Source of the DNA: Planctomycetota bacterium
GTDB lineage: Bacteria > Planctomycetota > Planctomycetia > Pirellulales > PALSA-1355
Direction of reading: 5' to 3'
DNA: 64,000 nucleotides
Assembly: GCA_003389325.1 (NCBI GenBank)
Contig: QQVE01000034.1
Span: forward strand, 62,001 to 126,000
Positions 21,251-31,624 of the stretch are shown in pieces. Within the stretch, counting starts at the first letter, position 1. Each line of letters opens with the position of its first letter. A program made the translations under genes and the position numbers. A model generated the notes under the pieces. That model saw only the letters and a list, made by a program, of their open reading frames with translations. It was not told the DNA's origin and ran no database searches.

Positions 21251-21727
21251 ATGACGACCAGCACGTTTACCTTCCACGCTGCCGACGAATCCGACACCGA
21301 GCGGCTTGGCCGCGCCCTGGCCGAGGCCCTACCGCACGGCGTGGTCGCGCTGGATGGCATGCTGGGGGCCGGCAAGACGCGGCTCGTCCAGGCCGTGGCG
21401 TCAGCCGCGGGCGTCGATCGCCGCGACGTGGTCAGCCCAACTTTCGTGCTGGTGCACGAGTACCACGGTTCGCGGCCGATCTATCATCTCGATTGCTACC
21501 GCATCCGCGACGACGACGAGTTTCTCGATCTCGGCGCCGACGAATACTTTCGCGAACCCAACCTAGTGCTGATCGAATGGGCCCAGCGCGTCATCCGCTG
21601 CCTGCCCGACGACCGCATCGAGATCGCCATCGACGTGCTCCCCGGCACCGAGCGCTCGTTCGCCATCACCGCCACCGGCCCCACCAGTGCTGCCGCCGTC
21701 GAGCGCCTCCGCACCGCGATTCAATAG
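21251..21727 (+). CDS. tsaE: tRNA threonylcarbamoyladenosine biosynthesis ATPase
   Basis: TsaE is the small P-loop ATPase needed with TsaB, TsaC and TsaD to place t6A at position 37 of ANN-decoding tRNAs. The 158-residue protein has the diagnostic Walker A DGMLGAGKTRLVQ (~36-48), the downstream VVSPTFVLVHEY and IYHLDCYRI blocks and LVLIEWAQRV. It follows thiL by 18 bases in the same direction. Confidence 0.95.
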   Translation: MTTSTFTFHAADESDTERLGRALAEALPHGVVALDGMLGAGKTRLVQAVASAAGVDRRDVVSPTFVLVHEYHGSRPIYHLDCYRIRDDDEFLDLGADEYFREPNLVLIEWAQRVIRCLPDDRIEIAIDVLPGTERSFAITATGPTSAAAVERLRTAIQ

Positions 21728-21768
21728 CCCGAAGCTCGCCAACAGGTTGAAACGTGCCTTCACGAGCC

Positions 21769-21898
21769 GGGTGCCATGCCCACGCCGGGAGCCATGCTCA
21801 CCCTTGCGTGACCGGTGCCATGCTCACGCTTGCGTGAGCATGCTAAACGGGTCGACTCCAAGAATCGCATGCTCACGCGGGGCGTGAGCATGGCACCC
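21769..21898. repeat. Palindromic repeat cluster, family B (TGCTCACGC...GCGTGAGCA)
   Basis: Several copies of a short palindrome built from GCTCACGC and GCGTGAGC, bounded by GGGTGCCATGC (from 21769) and its complement GCATGGCACCC (ending 21898). A further copy ending in the same GTGAGCATGGCACCC string lies at 58598-58625. Confidence 0.8.
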
Positions 21899-21953
21899 GC
21901 GCGGAGCACTGAACGAGACCGACGCGCAAACACGGTTGAGACCCAACCTCACA

Positions 21954-22083
21954 AGCCCGAAGCGCGAGCGAGGGTTCTTCGTCTCCGTCCAACTGGCCCG
22001 CAGCGCGAAGCGAGGATACCCTGCCTTGCGAAAGAAGCTTTGTCCCCGATGAACACCAAGAACCCTCGCTCGCGCTTCGGGCT
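21954..22083. repeat. 26-bp inverted repeat, family A
   Basis: A perfect 26-bp inverted repeat (21954-21979 and 22058-22083) with the same core as 13274-13343, CCCGAAGCGCGAGCGAGGG, extended by TTCTT. The 78-base loop holds a third, degenerate copy (GCCCGCAGCGCGAAGCGAGG). Confidence 0.9.
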
Positions 22084-22109
22084 CGTGTCGGCGTGACACG
22101 CCGACGGCG

Positions 22110-23444
22110 CTACAGGATGAACTTGCTCAAGTCCTCGTCCTGCGTGAGCTTCTCGAGGCGTTCCTTGACGTAGGGGGCGGTGACTTCGACCCGGCCGCCA
22201 CGCATGTCGGGCGCCTCGAAGCTGAGCTCTTCGAGCAGACGCTCCATGATCGTGTACAACCGCCGGGCGCCGATGTTCTGACTCGACTGGTTGACGTGAA
22301 AGGCGTACTCGGCCAGCGCCTCGACGGCCTCCTGCTTGAACACGACCTCCACGCCTTCGGTGGCCAGCAGGGCGGTGTACTGCTTGGTCAGGGCGCTGTT
22401 GGGCTCGGTGAGGATGCGCACGAAATCTTCCTGCGTCAAATCCGTCAGCTCCACGCGGATCGGAAAGCGGCCCTGCAGCTCGGGCATCAGCTCGCTGGGA
22501 TTGGCCCGGTGAAACGCGCCGGCCGCCACGAACAAGATGTGATCGGTCTTCACGTAGCCGTACTTGGTCTGCACGGTCGTCCCCTCGACGATCGGCAGCA
22601 GGTCGCGCTGCACGCCCTGCCGCGAAACGTCGGCCCCGCGGGCATCGCTGGCCACGACCTTGTCGATCTCGTCGACGAACACGATGCCCAGGTCCTGCGA
22701 CAGCTCGATCGCCTTGGCGTTGACTTTCTCCTGGTTGATCAGCGCCTCGCACTCCTGTTCGAACAACACGCCCCGGGCCTCGGCCACGCTCATGTCGCGG
22801 CGCGTGGTGTTCTTGGGCAGAAACTTCTCGAACATGCCCTGCAAGTCGATATCGGCTTGCTCGAGGCCCATGCCGGTGAACATCATCGGCGAGGACTTCT
22901 GCTCGACGGCGATCTCCACGCGGCTGTCTTCCATGTGCCCCGCCGCCAGGCGAGCGCGGATCTTATCGCGGGTGCGCTCGTGGCGCTCCGGCGAATTGGG
23001 CGAGTCGGCCCCCACGTCGAAGGCCGGCGGCGCGGGCACCAGCAGGTCGAGCAGCCGGTCGTCGACGCGCCGCTTGGCCTCTTGCTCGACCGACGATCGT
23101 TCGCTCTCGCGCACCAGGGTGATCGCGTTTTCGACCAGGTCGCGGATCATGCTCTCCACGTCGCGGCCGTAGTAGCCCACCTCGGTGTACTTCGTGGCCT
23201 CGACCTTCACGAAGGGGGCGCCGGTCAGCTTGGCTAGCCGCCGGGCGATCTCGGTCTTGCCGACGCCAGTGGGGCCGATCATCAGAATGTTCTTGGGAGC
23301 CACCTCGGTCCGCATCTCGGTGGCCAGTTGCTGCCGCCGCCAGCGATTGCGCACGGCGATGGCCACGGCCCGCTTGGCGTCGTGCTGGCCGACGATGTGC
23401 TCGTCGAGCTGGGCGACGATCTGTCGGGGCGTCAGGTTGTGCAC
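22110..23444 (-). CDS. hslU: HslU ATPase subunit of the HslVU (ClpYQ) protease
   Basis: AAA+ unfoldase of 444 residues that feeds substrates to HslV. Seen: N-terminal [23 protein letters not shown], Walker [10 protein letters not shown] (~63-71), the [19 protein letters not shown] pore region, an intermediate domain of ~130 residues, Walker [13 protein letters not shown], sensor [15 protein letters not shown], and the C-terminal EDLSKFIL tail that docks into HslV. It overlaps the end of hslV by 13 bp, so the pair is one operon with hslV first. Confidence 0.97.
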   Translation of the reverse strand: MHNLTPRQIVAQLDEHIVGQHDAKRAVAIAVRNRWRRQQLATEMRTEVAPKNILMIGPTGVGKTEIARRLAKLTGAPFVKVEATKYTEVGYYGRDVESMIRDLVENAITLVRESERSSVEQEAKRRVDDRLLDLLVPAPPAFDVGADSPNSPERHERTRDKIRARLAAGHMEDSRVEIAVEQKSSPMMFTGMGLEQADIDLQGMFEKFLPKNTTRRDMSVAEARGVLFEQECEALINQEKVNAKAIELSQDLGIVFVDEIDKVVASDARGADVSRQGVQRDLLPIVEGTTVQTKYGYVKTDHILFVAAGAFHRANPSELMPELQGRFPIRVELTDLTQEDFVRILTEPNSALTKQYTALLATEGVEVVFKQEAVEALAEYAFHVNQSSQNIGARRLYTIMERLLEELSFEAPDMRGGRVEVTAPYVKERLEKLTQDEDLSKFIL

Positions 23445-23974
23445 TTGAGGACCTCCACCCCGATATTGGCATTGGTATAGACGTCGATGCCGGCGGCGAT
23501 CTCGAGGCTCGCGCGCACGATGGCCTCGGCGTCCAGTTCGCTGTGGGCCACCAGCGCCCGGGCCGCGGCCACGGCAAAGTTGCCGCCCGAGCCGATGCCC
23601 AGCACGCCGTCGGTCGGCTGAATCACGTCGCCGGTGCCGGTGACCAGCAGCGTGTAGCGGGCATCGACGACCGTCAACAGGGCCTCGAGCCGCCGCAGGG
23701 CCCGATCGGTCCGCCAGTCCTTGGCCAGCTCCGTGGCCGCCCGGGGCACGTTGCCCGGAAAATCCCGCAGCTTGGTCTCAAAGCGTTCCAAAAGCGCAAA
23801 GGCGTCGGCACTGCTGCCGGCAAAGCCGGTGATCACCTTGCCGTCGAGCAGCTTACGAATCTTGTTGGCATCGGCCTTCATGACCGTATTGCCCAGCGAC
23901 ACCTGCCCATCGCCCCCAATGGCGACCATGCCCTGGTGGCGAACCGTCAGGATCGTTGTCGAGCGGGTTTTCAT
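23432..23974 (-). CDS. hslV: HslV proteolytic subunit
   Basis: Threonine protease of 180 residues forming the double hexameric core of HslVU. After a five-residue leader (MKTRS) the mature N-terminus is [10 protein letters not shown], placing the catalytic Thr first; [29 protein letters not shown] and [16 protein letters not shown] are family signatures. It is first in the hslV-hslU operon. Confidence 0.97.
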   Translation of the reverse strand: MKTRSTTILTVRHQGMVAIGGDGQVSLGNTVMKADANKIRKLLDGKVITGFAGSSADAFALLERFETKLRDFPGNVPRAATELAKDWRTDRALRRLEALLTVVDARYTLLVTGTGDVIQPTDGVLGIGSGGNFAVAAARALVAHSELDAEAIVRASLEIAAGIDVYTNANIGVEVLKCTT

Positions 23975-24222
23975 GGAGAGCCCGTTTGCGTACGTGGTAG
24001 CGGACCGACCGATGCGGCCTCCACCCCCATGCTATACGCTAGGGGGCCGCCTCGGCTAGCGGCGATCGCCGCCAAGAGGCGCGGCCGATCGTCACCAGTT
24101 GACGCAGTCCCTGCGAGATCAAGAGAAAGCCCGATCAGGCGCGCAGCCGAGGGCAACGGCTGCGATCTCCTCGGCCCCGTGTGCCTGCGCTGCTCGGCAC
24201 CCCAGGGTTGTCTTCGAGCGGC

Positions 24223-25377
24223 CTACTCGGGAATCGCGACGACTTCCTCGCCGGCCATGGTAGAGAGTTGCTGGTAGACCAGCATGCTGATGTCTTCGCT
24301 GAGGTAGTGGACTGAGCCATCGGCGAACATGAAGTTGCACCCCGCTCCATGGTCGCTACGGAAGTTGGGGGCGATGTGGGAGCCGCAGGAGCCGGGCGCT
24401 GAGCCAAAAACACAACTGCTCGGATTGATGCCACGGGCCGTCGCGGTGCCCGCGCGGCAGTCGCTGAGAGGATCGGTCTGCCCAACGTAGGCGCTGGTGA
24501 CGGGGCTCTTGTTCATTGGATCGATCGTACAAGCCAACGAGCCGGTAAGGTATACGCCCAGGCCAACGGGCCCGATGGAATACGACGGAATCGCATTGAT
24601 CCAGGAATGGTATGCAATGCGGCCCTGCCCGCGCGGATTCGTGGGCAGCGCGTAGCGATCCGTAGTCGGACCCATGGTTGGGCTGGTGATCCCCGCCACC
24701 GGCCAGTTGGGTCCCGAAGCGCCTTCACCCATGGCGATCGTATTGGAAGTGCCGTCGGAGATCTTCTTCAAATTGGGGCCCCAGTTGAAGTCGAACAATC
24801 CACGCTCGGTATAGATCGTCGTGCCCGAAACCCAACTCGTGGACTTGTGAGGCTTGGGATTGTTGCACCAAGCGTCGGTGATGCCCTTGCAGAACACGTA
24901 GGTCGTGAGCGCCCACTCGGTGTTCGGGCTGAAAGTCGTGCCCGGCACCAGGATGGGCAGGATGTTTCCAAGATTCTGATCGGCGAACGGGTTCTCGGCA
25001 GCATTCGAAGGGCAGACGAAGATCGGGATAACGTACCCGGCCAAACGCTGGTCCTGGAGGAACCAGGGCTGATTCTTGTTATAGAGGCTATGCAGGCTCT
25101 CTTCCTCAAAGAACGGCATCAACATCGTGTGCGGGCTGGCGTAGACGCGTTCCGGGTTGTTGTTGAAGTTCGTACATCCCCCCGGCGGCAAGGTCTGGAG
25201 CGCGTCGTGATAGTTCTGCAGTGCAATTGCAAACTGCTTCATGTTGTTAACGCAACTGGCCCGCCGCGCGGCCTCGCGGGCGGCTTGGATGGCGGGCAGC
25301 AAGAGGGCCACCAGCACGCCGATGATGGCGATCACTACGAGAAGCTCAACGAGTGTGAACGCGTGCCGTCGCCGCAT
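24223..25377 (-). CDS. DUF1559 pseudopilin-like protein
   Basis: Protein of 384 residues with a type IV prepilin-like N-terminus ([20 protein letters not shown]) followed by the DUF1559 domain: [20 protein letters not shown] near the start, [17 protein letters not shown] in the middle and [16 protein letters not shown] near the end, all typical of the large planctomycete family. The residue before the cleavage Phe is Ala, not the usual Gly. The ATG at 25377 was chosen because it starts the short basic leader; the frame is open 41 codons further. Members are thought to be secreted or pilus-like surface proteins; the specific role is unknown. Confidence 0.92.
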   Translation of the reverse strand: MRRRHAFTLVELLVVIAIIGVLVALLLPAIQAAREAARRASCVNNMKQFAIALQNYHDALQTLPPGGCTNFNNNPERVYASPHTMLMPFFEEESLHSLYNKNQPWFLQDQRLAGYVIPIFVCPSNAAENPFADQNLGNILPILVPGTTFSPNTEWALTTYVFCKGITDAWCNNPKPHKSTSWVSGTTIYTERGLFDFNWGPNLKKISDGTSNTIAMGEGASGPNWPVAGITSPTMGPTTDRYALPTNPRGQGRIAYHSWINAIPSYSIGPVGLGVYLTGSLACTIDPMNKSPVTSAYVGQTDPLSDCRAGTATARGINPSSCVFGSAPGSCGSHIAPNFRSDHGAGCNFMFADGSVHYLSEDISMLVYQQLSTMAGEEVVAIPE

Positions 25378-25600
25378 GGGTTGACTCCAGGTCCGAAATG
25401 TCCAGAGGGTATGACGGGCGTTGCCGCGCCGAACGTGTATGGCGGTCGCCACGAAGAGCCCCCTAGACCGCCGCGTCCCGCAACATCTGTGCATCTGCAC
25501 AGTGCCTTGAGCCTAACATTGCAAGCGACGCGGTGTCAACGCTTTCAAGCTCGGCAGGGGGGGCTCGGAGCCCACGACGCACGGCCGCGGCAACGATGCT

Positions 25601-26299
25601 TCACCCACGCGAATCATTTCGCGCAAGCTCGCGGCCGAACGCGACGCGACGCTGCAAGGCATCGGCCAGCCGGGCGAGGTATTCCGACCGCGGGATCTCG
25701 ACCGCGCCGAGGCTTTCGGTGTGGGGCGTCAGTTGCTGGATGTCGAACAGCGTGTAGCCGCGCGCCCGCAGGTGATCGACCAAATGCACCAGCGCCACCT
25801 TCGAGGCGTCGCGCTGGCGGTGGAACATCGATTCGCCGGCAAACAACCCGCCGATCGCCACGCCGTAGGTGCCGCCGACCAGTCGCCCCTCGTGCCACGC
25901 TTCGACGCTGTGGGCGTGGCCCAAATCGTGCAGCCGCTGGTAGGCCGCGATCATCTTGGGCGTGAGCCAGGTATTGTGCTTGCGGTCGGCCGTGGTCGCA
26001 CAGGCGTGAATCACGCCCGCGAAGTCGTGGTTGCACGTCACCTCGAACTTGCCCGAGCGGCAGGTGCGCTCCAGCCGCCGCGAAACATGAAACCCGTCGA
26101 GCTCGAAAATGGCCCGCGGGTCCGGCGACCACCAGACGACGATGTCGGTGCCGTCGAAGATGGGCCAGGGAAAAATCCCGTGCGCGTACGCGTCGATCAG
26201 CCACTCGGGCGTCAATCGACCGCCGAACAGCACAACGCCCTCGGGCTCGGCGAGCTCGGCGGGGGGGAAGAACTTCGATTTGGGCAGGATGAACTTCAC
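25601..26299 (-). CDS. aat: Leucyl/phenylalanyl-tRNA--protein transferase
   Basis: Aat adds Leu or Phe from tRNA to proteins with N-terminal Arg or Lys, marking them for ClpAP via the N-end rule. The 232 residues show FPPAELAEPEGVVLFGG, the diagnostic YAHGIFPWP, WWSPDPRAIFEL, HSVEAWHEGRLVGGTYGVAI and GESMFHR. Length is normal. Confidence 0.97.
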   Translation of the reverse strand: MKFILPKSKFFPPAELAEPEGVVLFGGRLTPEWLIDAYAHGIFPWPIFDGTDIVVWWSPDPRAIFELDGFHVSRRLERTCRSGKFEVTCNHDFAGVIHACATTADRKHNTWLTPKMIAAYQRLHDLGHAHSVEAWHEGRLVGGTYGVAIGGLFAGESMFHRQRDASKVALVHLVDHLRARGYTLFDIQQLTPHTESLGAVEIPRSEYLARLADALQRRVAFGRELARNDSRG

Positions 26300-26390
26300 G
26301 GCGGAAAATCGCGGCCGTTTCTTGCTCGACGGAAGGGGATCGCGCTGGTCGCGCGGGCGGCCGTTGCTAGGCCATGGCGCCGTCTACTGT

Positions 26391-26396
26391 TATACT
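26391..26396 (+). promoter_or_regulatory. Putative -10 box (TATACT) for the second HtrA gene
   Basis: TATACT lies about 87 bases before the ATG at 26483 in the aat/htrA divergent gap. A TTGCTA upstream is 21 bases away, too far for a good -35. Confidence 0.35.
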
Positions 26397-26482
26397 CCAT
26401 GTTACTCGATGTTTGCGGCAACCCGGACCGCGCACGGTTGCCGCACTCCGCCCGCGCTCTCCAGCCACCTCGCAGAGTCACG

Positions 26483-27664
26483 ATGGTCGATTCTCCGCTG
26501 CCGCCTCGTCCGCAGCCGCCACCGCCTCCGCAGCCGCAGGCCGAACCGTCGCGCACGGCGCACCTGCCGTGGCTGTTTGCCATGCTGCTGGCGCTGTTGG
26601 CGTTCTTGATCCTGCCGCACATGATCGAGCGGGGCATGTACGCCTGGACCGTCGGACGCGAGCGGGCCGAAGTGGACGTCGCCCGCGGCCAACTGCCCAC
26701 GCCGGCGCTGACGGAGATCTCGCGGCAGTTCACCGTCGTGGCCAAGGCCATCGGCCCCAGCGTCGTGCACATCGACACCGTGCGCGAGGTGGGGCGCAAC
26801 GAGCTTCCCCTGGCCAGCTACCCGCAACAGGCCTACGGCCAGGGCTCCGGAGTCATCGTCGACGAAGCAGGATACATCCTCACCAACAACCACGTCGTGG
26901 CCGGCGCCGGCCAGATCACCGTCAAGCTCAGCGGCAACGAAACGCGGCCGGCCGAAATCGTGGGCCTCGACGACACGACGGACCTGGCCGTGCTCAAGAT
27001 TCCCGAAGGCGGGCTGATCGCCGCCGAGTGGGGCGATAGCGAAGCCCTGGCCGAAGGCTCGCTGGTGTGGGCCGTCGGCAACCCGTTTGGCCTCGACCGC
27101 AGCGTCACCTTCGGCATCATCAGCGCCAAGAACCGCCGCGGCTTCAACGGCACGAGCCCCTACCAGGACTTTCTGCAAACCGACGCCGCCGTGAACCCCG
27201 GCAATTCCGGCGGCCCGCTGGTCGACGTGGCCGGCAAGATCGTGGGCATCAACACCGCCATCGTCGGCCGCTCCTACCAGGGCGTCAGCTTTTCCATTCC
27301 CAGCAGCATCGCCCGCGAGGTGTACAACCACCTGCGCGAAAGCGGCAAAGTCGTCCGCGGCTACCTGGGCGTCCAGCTTGCCGATCTCAACGACGACCTG
27401 ATTGAGTTGTTCGATCTCGACGTCACCGAGGGGGCTGTGGTGGCACAAGTGGCGCCCGGCACACCCGCGGCCCAAGCCAATTTCAAGGACGGCGACGTCA
27501 TTGTCGAGTGGGACGGCCACCCGGTGGTCGATGCCACGGAGCTGACGCTCATGGTCGGCCAGACCGAGGTCGGCGCGCGCGTGGCGGTGAAGATCATTCG
27601 CCGCGGCAAACCCATGACCCTCGACGTCACCGTCGGCGAACGCCCGTCGAATTACACCCGGTAG
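26483..27664 (+). CDS. Membrane-anchored HtrA-type serine protease (one PDZ)
   Basis: S1C protease of 393 residues. A Pro-rich cytoplasmic N-terminus (~1-26) precedes one membrane segment (WLFAMLLALLAFLILPHMI) that is probably an uncleaved anchor. The triad is His137 (TNNHVV), Asp167 (TTDLAVLKI) and Ser242 (NPGNSGGPL). One PDZ domain (~285-385) has VRGYLGVQLADL and VAPGTPAAQANFKDGDVIVE. The ATG at 26483 begins this architecture; upstream sequence in the same frame is antisense to aat and not coding. It resembles the DegS/HtrA-with-anchor type that acts in envelope stress. Confidence 0.93.
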   Translation: MVDSPLPPRPQPPPPPQPQAEPSRTAHLPWLFAMLLALLAFLILPHMIERGMYAWTVGRERAEVDVARGQLPTPALTEISRQFTVVAKAIGPSVVHIDTVREVGRNELPLASYPQQAYGQGSGVIVDEAGYILTNNHVVAGAGQITVKLSGNETRPAEIVGLDDTTDLAVLKIPEGGLIAAEWGDSEALAEGSLVWAVGNPFGLDRSVTFGIISAKNRRGFNGTSPYQDFLQTDAAVNPGNSGGPLVDVAGKIVGINTAIVGRSYQGVSFSIPSSIAREVYNHLRESGKVVRGYLGVQLADLNDDLIELFDLDVTEGAVVAQVAPGTPAAQANFKDGDVIVEWDGHPVVDATELTLMVGQTEVGARVAVKIIRRGKPMTLDVTVGERPSNYTR

Positions 27665-27694
27665 TGGTAGCCACGGGTGGCCGATTTCGGCTGG

Positions 27695-27724
27695 TTGATC
27701 GGCTGAATCCGCCCCCGGTATAAT
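27695..27724 (+). promoter_or_regulatory. Sigma-70-type promoter of the dnaG-rpoD operon
   Basis: TTGATC (27695-27700), 18 bases, then a perfect TATAAT (27719-27724), about 72 bases before the dnaG start. This is the best-formed promoter in the first half of the window. Confidence 0.55.
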
Positions 27725-27795
27725 CGGGTCTGTTTGATTCGAATGGATTGCCAACCGGGCGTGCTCTTCGCCGGCTCGTTTCCAAGGAGCGGACG

Positions 27796-29667
27796 TTGTC
27801 TTTCGGAGCGTCGTACGACACCAAGGAACGGATTCGGCAGGCGGTCGACATCGTCGACCTGGTCGGTAGCTATCTGCCACTGCGGCGCGAAGGACGCGGC
27901 TTCAAGGCCCTCTGCCCCTGGCACGACGACACGCGTCCCAGCCTGCAGGTGAACCCCGAGCGCCAGTCGTTTCGCTGCTGGGTCTGCGACATCGGCGGCG
28001 ACATCTTCAGCTTCATCATGCGGATGGAGGGCGTCGAATTCCCCGAGGCCCTGGCCATGCTGGCCGAACGGGCCGGCATCTCGCCCGACGAGGTGCCCGG
28101 CGGTTCGTCCACCAGCGACGACAAGCGACTGCTCTATCGAGCCATGGCCTGGGCCGATGAACAGTTTCACAACTGCTTGCTGAAGGACGCAGCCGCGCAG
28201 GCCGCCCGCGACTACCTGGCCGAACGCAAGATCACCCGCGAAAGCGTGCGCCGCTTCCAACTGGGCTATTCGCCCGACAACTGGAGTTGGATTCTCGATC
28301 GTGCCAAAGACACGCCCTATTCGTCGGCCGTGCTGGAGCGCATCGGTTTGATCGCCCGCCGCCGGCAAGGTCCGGGGTTCTACGACCGCTTCAAGGGGCG
28401 TGTGCTGTTTCCGATCTTCGACGCCCAGGGCCGCGCCGCGGGCATCGGCGGCCGCGTGCTGCCCGGCGCCGACGGGCAGGGGGCCAAGTACGTCAACTCG
28501 CCCGAGACGCCCCTGTTTGCCAAGAACAAGCTGCTCTACGGACTCAACCTGGCCCGCGACGCCGTGCGTCGCACCGGCACCGTGCTGGTCGTCGAAGGCT
28601 ACACCGACTGTATCGCGGCGCATCAATTCGGCTTCGAGAACACCGTGGCCGTGTTGGGCACGGCGCTGGGCCCTGGCCACGTACAGTTGCTGCGTCGCTA
28701 CGCCGATCGGGTGCGCGTCGTGCTCTTGCTGGACGGCGACGAGGCGGGACGCACCCGGGCGCGCGAAGTGCTCGAGTTGTTCGTGTCGGCCAACGTCGAC
28801 CTGCGCGTGCTGACGTTGCCCGACGGGGCCGATCCGGCCGACTTCCTGTTCAGCCAGGGTCCCGAGGCACTGCAGAAACTGATCGACCGCGCGAGCGACG
28901 CCCTGGCGCACGCCTTCGAGGTAGCCACGGCCGGCGTCGACGTGCATGCAGACGTGCATGCAGCCAGTGCCGCCTTGGAGCAACTGGCGGGCACGATCGC
29001 CAAGGCGCCGCGGTTGCGGGCCGACACGCTGGTTGAAGATCGGTTACGCGAAGAGAAGTTTTTACAACGCCTGGCCGCCGACTTTCGCGTGCCCGAGGAG
29101 CAGGTGCGGCAGCTGGTCACGAAGTTTCGCCGCAAAGCCGCGGGGCGCAGCCCGCAAGCGCCGGTTGCTGGCGCGCCTGCTAGCGTCGCGCGGGAAAAAA
29201 TCGATCCACTGGAGCGCGAATTGCTGGAACTGCTGTTGCAGAATCCGCAGGCGGTCGAGCAGGTCGTCGGCGTGGTCCCCGCGGAGCAATTTGCCCACCA
29301 GGCGTGCCGTCGCATTTACGCGAAATGCACGCAATTGTATTCGGCCGGCGTGCTCCCGAACCACGCGCGACTGTTATTGGAGATCGACGACGCGGAAGTT
29401 AAAAACTTGCTGGTCGAACTCGAAGAAACCGGCCGCGACAAGCCGGCCAGCGAAGTCGACGTCCGATTGGCCGACGTGTTGGACAGGTTCGAGCAGCGGC
29501 AGCGGCAATGCGAAGCTGATGGTCGTATTGAGGCACTGAACCAAAAGCAACTTGCCTTCGAGGAGGAACAGGCCTTGCTGCTGGAATTGCTCGAGCACTA
29601 CAGGGCCGAAAACACAGCAAGAACGGAGCGATCCCGGTCGGGCATTTCCGAACCCACGGAAGGGTAG
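27796..29667 (+). CDS. dnaG: DNA primase
   Basis: DnaG synthesises the RNA primers of replication. A TTG at 27796 with AAGGAG six bases upstream is preferred over an in-frame start at 27748, giving 623 residues. The CHC2 zinc finger is intact (CPWHDDTRPSL ... RCWVCDIGGD, ~37-62), followed by the TOPRIM core with VVEGYTDCIAAHQFG and LLLDGDEAGRTRAREVLELF, and a C-terminal DnaB-interaction-like helical domain. A 12-bp tandem duplication near 28937-28960 gives VDVHADVHA in a linker. The gene is directly upstream of rpoD, the classic macromolecular synthesis operon arrangement; rpsU is not present next to it. Confidence 0.96.
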   Translation: MSFGASYDTKERIRQAVDIVDLVGSYLPLRREGRGFKALCPWHDDTRPSLQVNPERQSFRCWVCDIGGDIFSFIMRMEGVEFPEALAMLAERAGISPDEVPGGSSTSDDKRLLYRAMAWADEQFHNCLLKDAAAQAARDYLAERKITRESVRRFQLGYSPDNWSWILDRAKDTPYSSAVLERIGLIARRRQGPGFYDRFKGRVLFPIFDAQGRAAGIGGRVLPGADGQGAKYVNSPETPLFAKNKLLYGLNLARDAVRRTGTVLVVEGYTDCIAAHQFGFENTVAVLGTALGPGHVQLLRRYADRVRVVLLLDGDEAGRTRAREVLELFVSANVDLRVLTLPDGADPADFLFSQGPEALQKLIDRASDALAHAFEVATAGVDVHADVHAASAALEQLAGTIAKAPRLRADTLVEDRLREEKFLQRLAADFRVPEEQVRQLVTKFRRKAAGRSPQAPVAGAPASVAREKIDPLERELLELLLQNPQAVEQVVGVVPAEQFAHQACRRIYAKCTQLYSAGVLPNHARLLLEIDDAEVKNLLVELEETGRDKPASEVDVRLADVLDRFEQRQRQCEADGRIEALNQKQLAFEEEQALLLELLEHYRAENTARTERSRSGISEPTEG

Positions 29668-29778
29668 GATGACCCGGGAGCCGGCCGATCGAACGATCCG
29701 CGGCAAGCACGAAGCAAGCCGCCCGGTCGTCGATCCATCTTTCAATAGGCACCCGCAGTGCCAGGGAGGATTTGACAG

Positions 29779-31437
29779 GTGGACCATTCGAGAACGGATT
29801 TGGAAGAACTGGTCGCAAAAGGCAAAGCCCAAGGCTATCTCACGTACGACGAAGTCAACGACTATCTGCCCGACGAGGCAGTGAATCCCGAAAAGCTCGA
29901 TTGCCTGCTGGTGGCGCTCGACGAGATGGGAATCGAACTGGTCAGCGAAGCCCCGGACGCCGTGAAAGAAGCGGCGCCCCGCGATCCCGCGGCGGAAGTG
30001 GCCGCCGAGGAAATGGCCTGCGGCCTCGCGCCCTTGCCCGCCAAGGATCTGCCCAAGCTCAGCGACGATCCGATTCGGATGTACCTGACGCAGATGGCCG
30101 AGATCCCGCTCTTGTCCCGGGCCGAGGAAATCGCCCTGGCCAAGAAGATCGAAGTCACCCGCAAGCGCTTCCGCCGCACGGTGCTCGGCTGCAACTACTC
30201 GCTGCAGGCGACGGTGCGCACGCTCAAGGACGTGCACGCCGGCGTGCTCCCCTTCGACCGCACGATCAAGGTGTCGCTCACCGAGCGGTTGACCAAGGAA
30301 CAGATCATGGCCCGCATGCCGCACAACCTGCGGACGCTGGACCATCTGCTCGAGCAGAATCGTCAGCACTTTAAGAAGCTCGTGGCGCGTTCGACCGAGC
30401 CGGGCGACGCGGCAGTGAGCCGCCGCCAGCTCCTACGCGGACGCCGCAAGTCGCTCACGCTGGTCGAAGAGCTGAGCTTGCGCACGCGGCGCGTGCAGCC
30501 GATGGTGCGGCAGCTTAAGGAAATCTCGCGCCGGATGGACGAGCTGCGTTGCCGGCTCAACGACTTGAAAACCCGTCCGGCACTGGCCAACGAACGGACC
30601 GAGCTGCGTCGCGAGCTGCACGACCTGATGCTCACGACGCTCGAAAGCCCCCGCAGCCTCCGCAAGCGGATCGCCCTGATCGAGCGGCAGTATCACGACT
30701 ACGAGATGGTCAAGCGCCAGCTATCCAGCGGCAACCTGCGGCTGGTCGTCTCGATCGCCAAGAAGTACCGCAACCGCGGGCTGAGCTTCCTGGATTTGAT
30801 CCAGGAGGGCAACACCGGCTTGATGCGCGCCGTCGATAAGTTCGAGTACCGCCGCGGCTACAAGTTTTCGACCTATGCCACGTGGTGGATTCGCCAGGCG
30901 ATCACCCGGGCCATCGCCGACCAGGCGCGTACGATCCGCATTCCGGTGCACATGATCGACGTCTTGTCGCGGCTGCGCAACGTGGCCAAGCGGCTGCTGC
31001 AGGAGATGGGCCGCGAACCGACGATGGAAGAGACGGCCAGCGCCGCCGGCTTGAGCATCGAAGAAACGCGTCGCGTGATGGACATCGGGCGGCACCCGGT
31101 GAGCCTCGATCGCCCGGTGGGCGAAAGCGAAGACTGCAGCTTCGGCGAGTTCATCGAGGACGGCGGCAGCGAAAGCCCCATCACCTCGGCCGGGCAGTCG
31201 ATGCTCAAGGACAAGATCGAGGGCCTGCTCAAAACGCTCACCTACCGCGAGCGCGAAATCATTCGCCTCCGCTACGGCCTGGGCGACGGCTACACCTACA
31301 CGCTGGAAGAAGTGGGCCGGATCTTCAAGGTCACCCGCGAACGCGTCCGCCAGATCGAAGCCAAGGCGGTACGCAAGCTCCAGCATCCGGTGCGGAGCAT
31401 GCAACTGGAAGGATTCTTAAGCGGCGTTGCCGGCTAG
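29779..31437 (+). CDS. rpoD: Primary RNA polymerase sigma factor (sigma-70/RpoD)
   Basis: Housekeeping sigma factor of 552 residues. A GTG at 29779 with AGGGAGGA eight bases upstream is the start. Region 1.1 is recognisable ([24 protein letters not shown]), then region 1.2 ([22 protein letters not shown]), region 2 ([57 protein letters not shown], too long to be chance), region 3 ([14 protein letters not shown]) and region 4 ([31 protein letters not shown]). Residues ~130-300 are a charged, probably coiled spacer between 1.2 and 2. It follows dnaG by 111 bases. Confidence 0.97.
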   Translation: MDHSRTDLEELVAKGKAQGYLTYDEVNDYLPDEAVNPEKLDCLLVALDEMGIELVSEAPDAVKEAAPRDPAAEVAAEEMACGLAPLPAKDLPKLSDDPIRMYLTQMAEIPLLSRAEEIALAKKIEVTRKRFRRTVLGCNYSLQATVRTLKDVHAGVLPFDRTIKVSLTERLTKEQIMARMPHNLRTLDHLLEQNRQHFKKLVARSTEPGDAAVSRRQLLRGRRKSLTLVEELSLRTRRVQPMVRQLKEISRRMDELRCRLNDLKTRPALANERTELRRELHDLMLTTLESPRSLRKRIALIERQYHDYEMVKRQLSSGNLRLVVSIAKKYRNRGLSFLDLIQEGNTGLMRAVDKFEYRRGYKFSTYATWWIRQAITRAIADQARTIRIPVHMIDVLSRLRNVAKRLLQEMGREPTMEETASAAGLSIEETRRVMDIGRHPVSLDRPVGESEDCSFGEFIEDGGSESPITSAGQSMLKDKIEGLLKTLTYREREIIRLRYGLGDGYTYTLEEVGRIFKVTRERVRQIEAKAVRKLQHPVRSMQLEGFLSGVAG

Positions 31438-31566
31438 CAGCCGGGCTGCTGGAATCGCAAGCCGCGCGGCGGAGCCGATTTGGCCCGCCGCCCGGAGGCT
31501 CTGTCGGACTTGCGCCGGCCTGCGGAACAGCGGGTTGCGCTAAAGCGAGAAAATGGCGATTCGCAC

Positions 31567-31597
31567 GCCGTCGGCCAATCCGGCCGGCGGCTTTTTT
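31567..31597 (+). terminator. Intrinsic terminator after rpoD
   Basis: GCCGTCGGCC (31567-31576) pairs with GGCCGGCGGC (31582-31591), with one G-T wobble and a 5-base loop, followed by six T (31592-31597). It lies 130 bases after the rpoD stop and before the promoter of the next gene. Confidence 0.85.
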
Positions 31598-31624
31598 ATT
31601 GCCTGGACATCTGGCGGGGCCTGA

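Larger units (their letters stand above)
21728..22109. other. Repeat-filled convergent intergenic region
   Basis: About 380 bases between tsaE and hslU, which converge. It is made almost entirely of two palindromic repeat families, listed separately (21769-21898 and 21954-22083). I see no gene in it. Confidence 0.8.

Noticed and set aside
25721..26482. Upstream extension of the second HtrA frame
   Set aside because: It is antisense to aat. The true N-terminus with the Pro-rich stretch and membrane anchor starts at 26483.
28937..28960. 12-bp tandem duplication within dnaG as a frameshift or pseudogene sign
   Set aside because: It is in frame, adds four residues in a linker, and all primase motifs remain intact.
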